Positions 53,169-61,552 of a DNA stretch of 64,000 nucleotides are shown piece after piece. The notes beneath the pieces are model-generated. The model was given only the letters and a program-made list of their open reading frames with translations, had not been told where the DNA came from and ran no database searches. This DNA is from an uncultured Clostridia bacterium (GTDB taxonomy: Bacteria > Bacillota > Clostridia > Oscillospirales > Acutalibacteraceae). Each line of letters starts with the position of its first letter. Position 1 is the first letter of the stretch. The position numbers and the translations under genes are program-made. Location of the stretch: the NCBI GenBank assembly GCA_947589575.1, contig CANQBM010000004.1, forward strand, positions 62,001 through 126,000. The letters are read 5' to 3'.

Positions 53169-55583
53169 TTATTTCTTTTTAGACGTAATCTTAATTTCAT
53201 TTGTTTTAACTGTATTGCTTTCGTTATATGGGCGCATAATCATAAAGAGTATGAATGCAAGAACAACTACCGCAGCTATCACGCCTATAATATTTGCCTG
53301 ACCCATAAAGAGCATACCGAGCTGATATACAATAAGCGAAACAGCGTATGCAAACACACACTGATAGCCGATTGCGAAACAAGTCCATTTAGGGCTGTTC
53401 ATCTCTCTTCTGATTGCACCCATCGCCGCAAAACAAGGAGCGCAGAGAAGATTGAAGATAAGGAAGGAGTAACCCGCGAGAGGAGTAAGACCTTCAAAAT
53501 CAAGCACGCCGAATACACCTACAACTTCTTCTTTAGCGGCAAGTCCCATTACTGTTGCGATTGTAGCTTTAATATTACCGAAACCGAGAGGTGAGAAAAT
53601 CCATTTAACAGCATTGGCTATCATACCGAGTACAGATGCCTCAAGTTCCATATCAGCGTTAAAACCGAAACCTCCGCTTTCAAGAGTTCCGAAATGTGAG
53701 GATGCCCAAATAATAATTGAAGCAAGAAGAATAATTGTGCCTGCTTTTTTGATAAAGGAAGACGCGCGTTCCCACATTGAGCGGAGAACATTTGATACTG
53801 TCGGCCAGTGGTAAGCGGGAAGCTCCATTACAAACGGTGCAGGCTCACCGGCAAACATCTTTGTCTTTTTAAGCATAATGCCCGAAATAATAATTGCGGC
53901 TATACCGATGAAATACGCGCTTGGTGCAACCCACGCGGCATTATGGAACAACGCGCCCGCGATAAGGGCAATAATCGGGAGTTTTGCGCCGCACGGAATA
54001 AATGTTGTTGTCATAATCGTCATACGTCTGTCACGTTCATTTTCAATCGTACGTGACGCCATAACACCCGGAACTCCGCATCCTGTACCGATAAGCACCG
54101 GAATAAACGATTTGCCTGAAAGACCGAAACGGCGGAAAATCCTATCCATTACAAACGCTATACGCGCCATATATCCACAGCTTTCAAGAAAAGCAAGGAA
54201 TATGAATAACACAATCATCTGCGGAACAAAACCGAGTACCGCGCCGACACCGCCTACTATACCGTCAAGAATTAAGCCTGAAAGCCAGTCAGCGCAGTTT
54301 ATCTTGTTAAGCAGATTTTCAACAAGAACGGGAATTCCGGGAACCCAGCCCTTATATGTTGCGGGATCCGGCATACCTTCGCCCTCAATCGCGGCGTCAA
54401 CAAAGGAAATGTCATAGCCCTCCTCTGCAAGGGAGTCGCCGTAAGAGCCGTAAGCCTCTTCAAAAGCGCCGTAATCAGAATCATTAACAGCACTTTGAAT
54501 ATCCTCGGCGCCGACTACATTTGCTTTGACCGCTTCATCTACGGCAGAGGATAATTCTTCTGTAAATATATATTTTTCCGCATAAGCGTCAACATCATCG
54601 TTATAAGCGGTACTGCCCGTTATAAACCATCCGTCGCCGAAAACGCCGTCATTTGCCCAGTCGGTTGCCCATGCGCCTACTGTAGTTACGGAAATATAAT
54701 ATACAACAAACATAACTAATGCAAATATCGGCAGGGCAAGAACACGGTTTGTTACAACCTTATCAATCTTATCCGAGGTTGAAAGCTTACCTGCACGCTG
54801 TTTTTTATATGCGCTCTTAATAATAGATGCAATATAAACATATCTTTCATTCGTAATAATGCTTTCAGCGTCATCATCAAGCTCATTTTCCGCGTCCTTA
54901 ATATCTTCTTCAATATGCTCGATAACCGTTTCGCTTAAATTAAGCTTTTCAAGAACCTTCTCGTCCCGCTCAAAAATTTTTATCGCGTACCAGCGTTGCT
55001 GCTCGGCAGGCATATTGTGAACCGCCGCCTCTTCAATATGAGCAAGAGCATGCTCAACAACACCCGAAAAGCTGTGCTGCGGAACGGTTGCCTTACCGTT
55101 TGCGGCATCAATCGCAGCCTGAGCGGCGTCCGTAATTCCCGTTCCCTTAAGCGCTGAAATCTCAACAACCTTGCATCCAAGCTGGCGCGAGAGTTCATCA
55201 ATACGTATTTTATCACCGTTCTTTTGAACAACGTCCATCATATTAACTGCTACAACTACAGGTATTCCGAGCTCGGTAAGCTGAGTTGTAAGATAAAGAT
55301 TCCTTTCAAGGTTTGTACCGTCAATAATGTTAAGGATAGCGTCAGGACGTTCATTAATCAAATAGTTACGCGCGACTACCTCCTCAAGAGTATAAGGGGA
55401 AAGCGAGTAAATACCGGGTAAGTCCATAATAACAACATCATTGTGCTTTTTGAGCTTACCCTCTTTCTTTTCTACGGTAACACCCGGCCAGTTTCCGACA
55501 AACTGGTTTGAGCCCGTCAGGGCGTTAAACAATGTTGTTTTACCTGAGTTGGGGTTACCTGCGAGAGCAATTTTTATCTCCAT
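53169..55583 (-). CDS. feoB: Ferrous iron transporter FeoB (intact second copy)
   Basis: 804 residues from the ATG at 55583 with AAAGGA upstream (a start 8 codons earlier is unlikely). Cytoplasmic G domain: GNPNSGKTT, NWPGVTVEKKEG, DLPGIYSL, VNMMD. A GDI region follows, then the membrane domain with Gate motifs IGTGCGVPGVMASRTIENERDRR, TTFIPCGAKLPI and APCFAAMGAIRRE. A loop of roughly 100 residues after the first transmembrane helix is acidic and extracellular, as in other long clostridial FeoB. Two feoA genes precede it. It probably provides Fe(II) uptake while the first feoB is interrupted. Confidence 0.95.
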   Translation of the reverse strand: MEIKIALAGNPNSGKTTLFNALTGSNQFVGNWPGVTVEKKEGKLKKHNDVVIMDLPGIYSLSPYTLEEVVARNYLINERPDAILNIIDGTNLERNLYLTTQLTELGIPVVVAVNMMDVVQKNGDKIRIDELSRQLGCKVVEISALKGTGITDAAQAAIDAANGKATVPQHSFSGVVEHALAHIEEAAVHNMPAEQQRWYAIKIFERDEKVLEKLNLSETVIEHIEEDIKDAENELDDDAESIITNERYVYIASIIKSAYKKQRAGKLSTSDKIDKVVTNRVLALPIFALVMFVVYYISVTTVGAWATDWANDGVFGDGWFITGSTAYNDDVDAYAEKYIFTEELSSAVDEAVKANVVGAEDIQSAVNDSDYGAFEEAYGSYGDSLAEEGYDISFVDAAIEGEGMPDPATYKGWVPGIPVLVENLLNKINCADWLSGLILDGIVGGVGAVLGFVPQMIVLFIFLAFLESCGYMARIAFVMDRIFRRFGLSGKSFIPVLIGTGCGVPGVMASRTIENERDRRMTIMTTTFIPCGAKLPIIALIAGALFHNAAWVAPSAYFIGIAAIIISGIMLKKTKMFAGEPAPFVMELPAYHWPTVSNVLRSMWERASSFIKKAGTIILLASIIIWASSHFGTLESGGFGFNADMELEASVLGMIANAVKWIFSPLGFGNIKATIATVMGLAAKEEVVGVFGVLDFEGLTPLAGYSFLIFNLLCAPCFAAMGAIRREMNSPKWTCFAIGYQCVFAYAVSLIVYQLGMLFMGQANIIGVIAAVVVLAFILFMIMRPYNESNTVKTNEIKITSKKK

Positions 55584-55606
55584 ATGTAATTCCTTTCTTC
55601 TAATCA

Positions 55607-55622
55607 ATTAGCGGTAACTAAC
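55607..55622. promoter_or_regulatory. TTAG-N6-CTAA site upstream of feoB
   Basis: ATTAGCGGTAACTAAC, the same half-sites and spacing as the two sites at 56182-56222. It may be a third binding site of the DtxR-family protein, internal to the operon. Confidence 0.5.
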
Positions 55623-55663
55623 CGCATTTTATAAAAACAGGGATTAACCCTGAAATTTAAGCA

Positions 55664-55885
55664 TTATTCAATTTCAATCATTTCAGCGTCAGCCTTGCGC
55701 AGCGAAAGCTCATAACCACGAACGGTAATCTCAATAGGATCTCCTAAAGGAGCAACCTTGCGAACAAAGATACTGATACCCTTTGTGATACCCATATCCA
55801 TAATACGGCGCTTAACCGCGCCTTCGCCGTGGAGCTTAACAACTGTTACGGTATCCCCGATTTTAGCCTGTCTTAAAGTTTTCAT
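55664..55885 (-). CDS. feoA: FeoA family protein (second of two)
   Basis: 73 residues from the ATG at 55885, eight bases after GGAGG; longer in-frame starts lack a binding site. SH3-like FeoA: LRQAKIGDTVTVVKLHGEGAVKRRIMDMGITKG, GDPIEITVRGYELSLRKADAEMIEIE. It is more typical of FeoA than its neighbour. It lies 31 bases after the first feoA and 80 before feoB in the operon. Confidence 0.92.
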   Translation of the reverse strand: MKTLRQAKIGDTVTVVKLHGEGAVKRRIMDMGITKGISIFVRKVAPLGDPIEITVRGYELSLRKADAEMIEIE

Positions 55886-55916
55886 ATCATTAACCTCCAT
55901 ATTGTTTAGATGAAAA

Positions 55917-56129
55917 TCACACCATAATTTTTGAAGCCATTTCCTTGCTGATTGCAACACGCGAGCCTTTTACATTGACAATCAGATTGCCCGCAAGTGA
56001 GGAAATCACTCTTATACTTCCCCCTACCACAAAGCCGAGATTTTCGAGATGTGAACGCACCTCTGATTTACCGCCGATTTTTAAAATTGTCAAATCACTG
56101 CCCATATCTGCATATGTAAGCGGCATCAT
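55917..56129 (-). CDS. feoA: FeoA family protein (first of two)
   Basis: 70 residues counted from the ATG at 56129 (GGAG lies 8 bases upstream; ATG and GTG starts 6-9 bases earlier sit too close to it). PLTYADMGSDLTILKIGGKSEVRSHLENLGFVVGGSIRVI and NLIVNVKGSRVAISKEMASKI fit FeoA. It is the first gene of feoA-feoA-feoB-FeoB-associated, just below a DtxR-type control region. Why two FeoA proteins are kept is not clear; they may form different contacts with FeoB. Confidence 0.9.
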   Translation of the reverse strand: MMPLTYADMGSDLTILKIGGKSEVRSHLENLGFVVGGSIRVISSLAGNLIVNVKGSRVAISKEMASKIMV

Positions 56130-56181
56130 AATCATCACTCCGTTTCATTGCGTCAGTAAGAAAACTGTCAGGAAAAATTAA

Positions 56182-56197
56182 GTTAGCTGTTTCTAAC
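56182..56197. promoter_or_regulatory. DtxR-type operator candidate 1
   Basis: GTTAGCTGTTTCTAAC: GTTAG and CTAAC separated by 6 bases, just downstream of the feo -10 box. It is 25 bp, centre to centre, from operator 2. Confidence 0.65.
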
Positions 56198-56204
56198 TGC
56201 TTAT

Positions 56205-56233
56205 ATGTTAGCACTGACTAACCTTTTTGTCAA
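56205..56233 (-). promoter_or_regulatory. Promoter of the second feo operon
   Basis: Minus strand TTGACA, 17 bases, TAACAT. The operator at 56207-56222 fills the spacer and part of the -10 box, so bound repressor would exclude polymerase. Confidence 0.65.
56207..56222. promoter_or_regulatory. DtxR-type operator candidate 2
   Basis: GTTAGCACTGACTAAC, similar in half-sites to the iron box recognised by DtxR/IdeR (TTAGGTTAG...CTAACCTAA pattern), lying over the feo promoter. Confidence 0.7.
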
Positions 56234-56289
56234 GTAAAAATTTTAATTTTTTAAATTTTCTTTCATAAGCAATATATGAATCGTTAAAC

Positions 56290-56318
56290 TTGAAAATAAC
56301 GCCTGACAGTGATATAAT
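56290..56318 (+). promoter_or_regulatory. Promoter of the DtxR-family gene
   Basis: TTGAAA, 17 bases, consensus TATAAT, 33 bases before the start codon at 56352. Confidence 0.75.
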
Positions 56319-56351
56319 AAAAATATAACATTTTCATTAGGGTGTGTATTT

Positions 56352-56711
56352 ATGAAAATTCACGAATCGGCGGAAAATTATCTGGAAACTATTCTTATGA
56401 TAAAGAATAAAAAGGGCGCTGTGCGCTCAATCGACATAGCAAACGAGCTTGAATTTTCAAAACCGAGCGTCAGTGTGGCAATGAAAAATCTTAGGGAAAA
56501 CGGCTACATAGATGTTGACGCAAACGGATATATCACTCTTCTTGAAAGCGGAAAGGAAATTGCGGAAAAAATGTACGAGCGTCACACAACGCTCTCAAAC
56601 TGGCTGATCGGTCTCGGCGTCAATCCGGAAACCGCAGTTGAGGACGCGTGCAGGATAGAGCATATAATCAGCGCGGAAAGCTTTGAGGCGATCAAAAAGC
56701 TTGCAAAATAA
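56352..56711 (+). CDS. DtxR/MntR-family metal-dependent repressor
   Basis: 119 residues. Winged helix at the N-terminus: ESAENYLETILMIKNKKGAVRSIDIANELEFSKPSVSVAMKNLRENGYI. The dimerization part contains metal-ligand candidates ERHTTL, DACRIEH and E/D residues. It lacks the C-terminal SH3-like domain of DtxR and is closer to the short MntR/IdeR-like forms. It is divergent from the feo operon and its likely operators lie between them, so Fe(II)-dependent repression of feoA-feoA-feoB is the natural inference. Manganese as co-repressor is the alternative. Confidence 0.88.
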   Translation: MKIHESAENYLETILMIKNKKGAVRSIDIANELEFSKPSVSVAMKNLRENGYIDVDANGYITLLESGKEIAEKMYERHTTLSNWLIGLGVNPETAVEDACRIEHIISAESFEAIKKLAK

Positions 56712-56741
56712 CTTTATAATAAAAATAATACCAAATTAACA

Positions 56742-56779
56742 AATCCCCCTGAGCTGTTCAAATACTGCTCAGGGGGATT
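56742..56779. terminator. Bidirectional terminator between DtxR and MFS genes
   Basis: AATCCCCCTGAGC pairs perfectly (13 bp) with GCTCAGGGGGATT, followed by ATATTATTTC on the plus strand and T-rich sequence on the minus strand. Confidence 0.9.
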
Positions 56780-56782
56780 ATA

Positions 56783-57949
56783 TTATTTCTTTACTCTTTT
56801 TCTCAATATAAGCGTTGAAGCTAACATTACAAAAAAGCATACAATCAAATATACCGGGAAACAGATAATGCCTAATCTGTCAGAAACCCAGCCGAAAATT
56901 ATCGGCGTGAAAAGGATAGCGGTATATGCAAAACCCATTTGTGTTCCTATAACCGCCTGCGAAATTTTTTCATCAAAGTATTTGACAGTAAGTTGAGTCA
57001 TATTCGGGAAAAACGGTCCGTTGCCGAAACCGACAAGAAACAGGCCTATAACCGCGGCAATCGTATTTTGAAATACAAATAATATTATAATAGCGGCAAG
57101 GGTGAGCGCCTGACCTATGTAAATTACCGTTTCACAGGATAATCTTTTTACGGCTATTCCCGATACAAACCGTCCCAAAGCAAGTCCGATAAAATAAAAC
57201 GTAATAATTCTTGCTCCGTATTCAGGGGAAAGACCTTTGGCGTTTACAAGATATGTACTGCCCCATACAAGGCATACTGACTCAATAGCGCACGAACCGA
57301 TAAAGGCAAGCCATTGTATCCTTACAGCTGGATTTTGAAATAAAACGGAAAATTTGACAGAAACCTTTTTCACAGAAGATTTTTCGTATTCCGTATTGTC
57401 TGCCCTTTTCCATAACGGCAGAGAGAGAACAAGAATAATCAATATCGCAAGCTGAATAAAAAACATCGCTCTGTATCCGTTTTGCCATTTCATACCGTTT
57501 TTAAGAAAGAGCGACATAATATACGGGCTTAATGCAACGCCGATACCGTACGAGCAGTGAAGAAAGTTCATATGCGCCGCGCTGTAATGCTTTGCGACGT
57601 AGTTGTTGAGAGCAACATCAATAGAACCGGCGCCTATTCCCTGCGGTATGGCGAATAGGCACAACCAAAGCATATTTTTTGAAAATGAAAAACCGAGCAA
57701 AGCTGTAACGGTTAAAGCCGTACTTAAAACAGTAACAGGAGCGGTTTTAAATCTGTTTACAATTTTTTCGCTCATAAAGCTGGATATGATTGTTCCTACG
57801 GATATAATAAACGAAACTAAGCTCACATTTGAAACATCAACGCCAAGCTCGGTATATATCGCGGGCCATGCGCTTCCTAAAATGGAATCAGGTATGCCCA
57901 GACCGATATAAGAAATAAAAATAACAATTAATATAACTGTTGTAACCAC
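56783..57949 (-). CDS. MFS transporter (FucP/YfkF-like, 12 helices)
   Basis: 388 residues with 12 predicted helices and major-facilitator features: FISYIGLGIPDSILGSAWPAI in helix 1, DVALNNYVAKHY in helix 5 and GFGNGPFFPNMTQLTVKYF in helix 9-10. The start is GTG at 57949 with GGGAG upstream. The GH28 gene ends 72 bases upstream on the same strand, so it probably transports an oligosaccharide or sugar acid released by that enzyme. The substrate cannot be read from sequence. Confidence 0.83.
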   Translation of the reverse strand: MVTTVILIVIFISYIGLGIPDSILGSAWPAIYTELGVDVSNVSLVSFIISVGTIISSFMSEKIVNRFKTAPVTVLSTALTVTALLGFSFSKNMLWLCLFAIPQGIGAGSIDVALNNYVAKHYSAAHMNFLHCSYGIGVALSPYIMSLFLKNGMKWQNGYRAMFFIQLAILIILVLSLPLWKRADNTEYEKSSVKKVSVKFSVLFQNPAVRIQWLAFIGSCAIESVCLVWGSTYLVNAKGLSPEYGARIITFYFIGLALGRFVSGIAVKRLSCETVIYIGQALTLAAIIILFVFQNTIAAVIGLFLVGFGNGPFFPNMTQLTVKYFDEKISQAVIGTQMGFAYTAILFTPIIFGWVSDRLGIICFPVYLIVCFFVMLASTLILRKRVKK

Positions 57950-58021
57950 AAAACTTTCTCCCTAATATAACATAAATTAATATATCATATCGTTTATATT
58001 ACTTTTGCTGTTCAAAAATTT

Positions 58022-59569
58022 TTATATTACATCCTCTTTAATAATTTCTTTTTTCCATGTTTTCTGCGGATGGAGGCAAATAAAATTTTCAATGCTTATA
58101 TTAGCGGCGTGTCTTATCCAAAGCGCATACGCAGGGAGATTTCTGAATCTCCAGCCCTCCGGATATTCCTTCGCATATTCCGGTATAAACGCGCGCCTGT
58201 CAACCGTTTCGGGAATATCGGCATATTCAAGCCTGATATTTTTAAGAGTAACATTTTCCACTCTTTTAATTCTACCCCTCTGCTTATAACCCGCAATAAT
58301 TACAGGCAGTTCAACCCCTATTGCCTTAACATCGGTAATAATAATATCGCTTACACTGCTTTTGCCGTCAAAGAGCTTTTTGGAATGTTCACCGCCCTTA
58401 TGCGCTTCCACGCCGAACTCGATTGCGTTTGCGCTCTGTGTATTAACAATACTTGCGCGGTTGCGGTTGGCAAGGCGGATAAACACAGGACATGTGCATC
58501 TTTCCATAGTGATATTGCGTATACGGATATTACTGAGAGCCGTTCCGTCACACGCCTCAAGGGAAATTCCAGACACACTGCCGGGATAAAGGTCAGTCAT
58601 AAAAAGTTTGCAGTCTTCAATAGTAATATCGTTTATATCATATGTAGTTTCAGTACCCACCTTAACTGCATTTGTTCTGCTGATAATTTCACAGCCGGTA
58701 ATTTTAATATTGCTCATTGCGTTATTGTTACCAAGCCAAACAGCGTTTTTGATAACAATACCGTCGTCTGCAGTTGAGATAAAACAATGCCTAATATCTA
58801 CGTTGTTTGACCCTGCGATGTCAATTCCGTCCGCGTTTGCCACATTCCTGTTATTGTTAATTATAAAATTCTTAATAAGAACATTATTACAGTTTGATAG
58901 CTTAAGCGTCCAGTAGGGACTGTTTTCAATAATAAAATTATCAAAAGTAATATTACTGCATTCCTTGATAGAAACAGGTCCGCCGTACTTGCTCGGGTGA
59001 GGGAAACGCAGTTGTGAGCGATAGTCACGGCGCATTTCAATGACATCAATATATTTATCCGGGGAAGTGTTGTTCCTGTCAGCAACAGGCTTTCTGCCGT
59101 AAAGATGTCCGTTGCACCTGAGCCTTCCGCCTCCCGTAAAAACTATATCGTGTTCATTCTCTGCATAAATCAGCGTCTGCTTTTCCTCAAAGCCATTGCC
59201 ATCAATCCTTGCTGTGATTGAAGAATCCTTTGCAATAAAAAATGTTACACCCGATTTAAGTGTAACAGTGCTTGAAATATAATCGCCTCCTGAAATCAGC
59301 ACCGTTCCCCCTGCCTTACCTGCGTCTGAAACAGCTTTATTAATAAATGGGGCATTATCATCGTTTGAAACATCGGCGCCGTAATCACGAATATCAAAAA
59401 TATTCTCACAAGGCGGTTCTTGATTATAAATATATTTTTCCTCAGGATAGTAGGAGGAAAAGTCAAAGTCCCTGATTTCGGTATAAGGCTCACCCTCGGT
59501 TACACGTATATCCTTACCGAAAAACAGGGTATTCAGCTTATCTAAGACATTTCTTCTTTTTTTTGACAT
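58022..59569 (-). CDS. Glycoside hydrolase family 28 (polygalacturonase-like), apparently cytoplasmic
   Basis: 515 residues of right-handed beta-helix. Start: FDIRDYGADVSNDDNAPFINKAVSDA as in GH28. Active-site region: NADGIDIAGSNNVDIRHCFISTADDGIVIKN, giving the N-x-D and DD acidic residues; the usual G-H-G motif is replaced by NAVKVGTETTYDINDI. There is no signal peptide, so it would act on oligogalacturonides inside the cell. It forms an operon with the MFS gene downstream. Activity on another uronic acid polymer is possible. Confidence 0.87.
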   Translation of the reverse strand: MSKKRRNVLDKLNTLFFGKDIRVTEGEPYTEIRDFDFSSYYPEEKYIYNQEPPCENIFDIRDYGADVSNDDNAPFINKAVSDAGKAGGTVLISGGDYISSTVTLKSGVTFFIAKDSSITARIDGNGFEEKQTLIYAENEHDIVFTGGGRLRCNGHLYGRKPVADRNNTSPDKYIDVIEMRRDYRSQLRFPHPSKYGGPVSIKECSNITFDNFIIENSPYWTLKLSNCNNVLIKNFIINNNRNVANADGIDIAGSNNVDIRHCFISTADDGIVIKNAVWLGNNNAMSNIKITGCEIISRTNAVKVGTETTYDINDITIEDCKLFMTDLYPGSVSGISLEACDGTALSNIRIRNITMERCTCPVFIRLANRNRASIVNTQSANAIEFGVEAHKGGEHSKKLFDGKSSVSDIIITDVKAIGVELPVIIAGYKQRGRIKRVENVTLKNIRLEYADIPETVDRRAFIPEYAKEYPEGWRFRNLPAYALWIRHAANISIENFICLHPQKTWKKEIIKEDVI

Positions 59570-59710
59570 ATAGTAAATTCCCCGACCATCAATTCATTGC
59601 AATATATTATACCAAAAATCTTCACTAAAGTAAATACTGTTTATTGTATCTGTTAAGGTGTATAATTATATTACAGGGGAACCTGATTATTAATCAAGGA
59701 GGCTGAAATT

Positions 59711-60259
59711 ATGATTAATATTACAGCACGGGGTTTTGAACTGAAACAGGGAGCAAAGGACGGAATTGACAAGGAGCTTAAAAGAATTGAAAAGATGCTC
59801 CCCGACTCCGCGTCATTTGACGTCACCTTATCAAAGAAAAAAGACGGATATAAATGCGATATAACTGTTATAAATGTCGGCTCCTTCATACGAGGAGAGG
59901 CAGAGGCTGACCGAATTGAGCCCGTAATTGATATGACTGTTGACGACCTGAAAAGAAAAATAAGAAAGCTCAAGACTTATCTGGTAGACAAAAAAAGAAA
60001 GGGCGCTATTGACGAAATTGTAACAGCTTTTGAACCCTTGAGCGATGAAATCAGTATGGAAAATTTTGAACAATATGACGCGTCATCGGCAGAAATAAAA
60101 AGGCAAAAAAGTATTTCTCTTCAAATGATGACGGACGACGAGGCAATCGTTCAAATGGAAATGCTCGGTCACAGCTTTTTTGTATATCTCGGAATTGACG
60201 GCAAAACAAAAATTATCTATAAGCGTATCAAGGGCTACGGACTTCTGATATGTGAGTAA
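59711..60259 (+). CDS. hpf: Ribosome hibernation promoting factor, long form
   Basis: 182 residues. The N-terminal HPF/YfiA domain (NITARGFELKQGAKDGIDKELKRIEKML, with a basic face) is joined by a linker to a C-terminal dimerization domain (SISLQMMTDDEAIVQMEMLGHSFFVYLGIDGKTKIIYKRIKGYGLL). Long HPF dimerizes 70S ribosomes into 100S in stationary phase or stress. The ATG has AAGGAGG upstream. It is monocistronic with a hairpin after it. Confidence 0.95.
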   Translation: MINITARGFELKQGAKDGIDKELKRIEKMLPDSASFDVTLSKKKDGYKCDITVINVGSFIRGEAEADRIEPVIDMTVDDLKRKIRKLKTYLVDKKRKGAIDEIVTAFEPLSDEISMENFEQYDASSAEIKRQKSISLQMMTDDEAIVQMEMLGHSFFVYLGIDGKTKIIYKRIKGYGLLICE

Positions 60260-60264
60260 AAAAT

Positions 60265-60291
60265 AAGCGGTGAGCTGATTGCTCACCGCTT
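60265..60291. terminator. Terminator between hpf and the aldolase gene
   Basis: AAGCGGTGAGC pairs with GCTCACCGCTT (11 bp, loop TGATT). The minus-strand side runs into ATTTTTT, so it mainly ends the aldolase operon; the plus side has TTTAATTTATG. Confidence 0.85.
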
Positions 60292-60304
60292 TAATTTATG
60301 TTTC

Positions 60305-61522
60305 TTATTTATTAATCTGCTTTGAATATTTTGCAAGATAAACCGTTCTCATAAGGAAACATTCTGTCTTTGGAACATAATGCGGACGGTTGAAAATATC
60401 AACATCAACAGCAGCCTCACAGCCCTTTTCCATAATAATTTCAAGAGCCTGCATATCGCCTGAACTGTTACCTGTTACAAGAGCGCCGTTGCCTTCTATA
60501 AGTATGGCATTTCTTGAGCTGATACCATCTGCAATATCCTCTGCGCACTCATCTGTATCGCCGTCAATCCAAGGACAATTCTTTACATCAACGCCGACAA
60601 TCTGAGCGAAATCATCAATCATCGGATACATTGTCTCTCCAAGGCAGGATACCGCAACAATATAAGGATTAGTCAGATGATTAATCATTGTGCAGCCTTC
60701 ATTTTGGTAAATCGCCCTGTGAAGCTTTGCGCACTTTGGAGCAATACCGTTTACGGCAAGACCTGTTTCTATATCAACGTCAACCTTTTTTCCGCCATCA
60801 TATGTTAATGTAAAAATATTACCGTTTCTGATAGACGAGCCAAGGTCGCAGATTGATTCGGGCATCTTTCCGGCATCATTTTTATTGAGGAAATAATTTC
60901 TCTTTGCGTCCTCTGAATATACCTTATCCCAAGAATGACGAAGGTAGTTATCCTTAATTACCTTTTCACAGCATTTTTCAAGAGTTTCTGCCACATTAAA
61001 AGCTTCCTCATAGCTGTTGCCCAAGCAAAGCGTGCCATGGTGCATAAGCATAAATGCACGGCAGCTCGGATTCATCATCATGCACTTTTCAACCTTTTTA
61101 CGAAGAGGATTTGTGGTTGACATTGCATACTCCGCAACGGGAACTATATCACCGAGAACAGGTTTAAACTCATTATATACGTTCCTGATTTCCATACCTG
61201 TGATGCTGACAATTGTAGCAGCCTTCTGATGAGTATGGATAACAAAATCCACTAACGGATGATGCTTATATGAATCAGCGTGAATACCCTTTTCAGAGGA
61301 CGGTTTAATATCGCCCTCGTGTGAACAGTCATCAATATTGACTACTACAACTTCATCGGGAGTAAGCGTATCATACGCGCGTCCTGACGGAGTAATAACG
61401 AACTGGGTATCACTTATTCTTGCTGAAACATTACCCCATGTGCGAGCAATCAAGCCTGTTTCAAGAAGCTTTTTACCTGCCTCAACGACTAATCTTTTTG
61501 CCTCTTCAATTTCGTAAGCCAT
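60305..61522 (-). CDS. Tandem class II aldolase/adducin-domain protein
   Basis: 405 residues in two class II aldolase-like halves. The first (about 1-215) has RTWGNVSARI, PSSEKGIHADSYKHHPLVDFVIHTHQ and LMHHGTLCLG with the zinc histidines and catalytic Glu. The second (about 235-400) keeps LHRAIYQNEGCTMINHLTNPYIVAVS and LIEGNGALVTG but seems to lack the full histidine set. It follows the aminotransferase gene by 30 bases. It may cleave a sugar or aldol phosphate; the pairing with a class III aminotransferase does not match a pathway that I recognise. Confidence 0.8.
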   Translation of the reverse strand: MAYEIEEAKRLVVEAGKKLLETGLIARTWGNVSARISDTQFVITPSGRAYDTLTPDEVVVVNIDDCSHEGDIKPSSEKGIHADSYKHHPLVDFVIHTHQKAATIVSITGMEIRNVYNEFKPVLGDIVPVAEYAMSTTNPLRKKVEKCMMMNPSCRAFMLMHHGTLCLGNSYEEAFNVAETLEKCCEKVIKDNYLRHSWDKVYSEDAKRNYFLNKNDAGKMPESICDLGSSIRNGNIFTLTYDGGKKVDVDIETGLAVNGIAPKCAKLHRAIYQNEGCTMINHLTNPYIVAVSCLGETMYPMIDDFAQIVGVDVKNCPWIDGDTDECAEDIADGISSRNAILIEGNGALVTGNSSGDMQALEIIMEKGCEAAVDVDIFNRPHYVPKTECFLMRTVYLAKYSKQINK

Positions 61523-61552
61523 AAATAATTTTCTCCTTAAAATTATTTCAGA

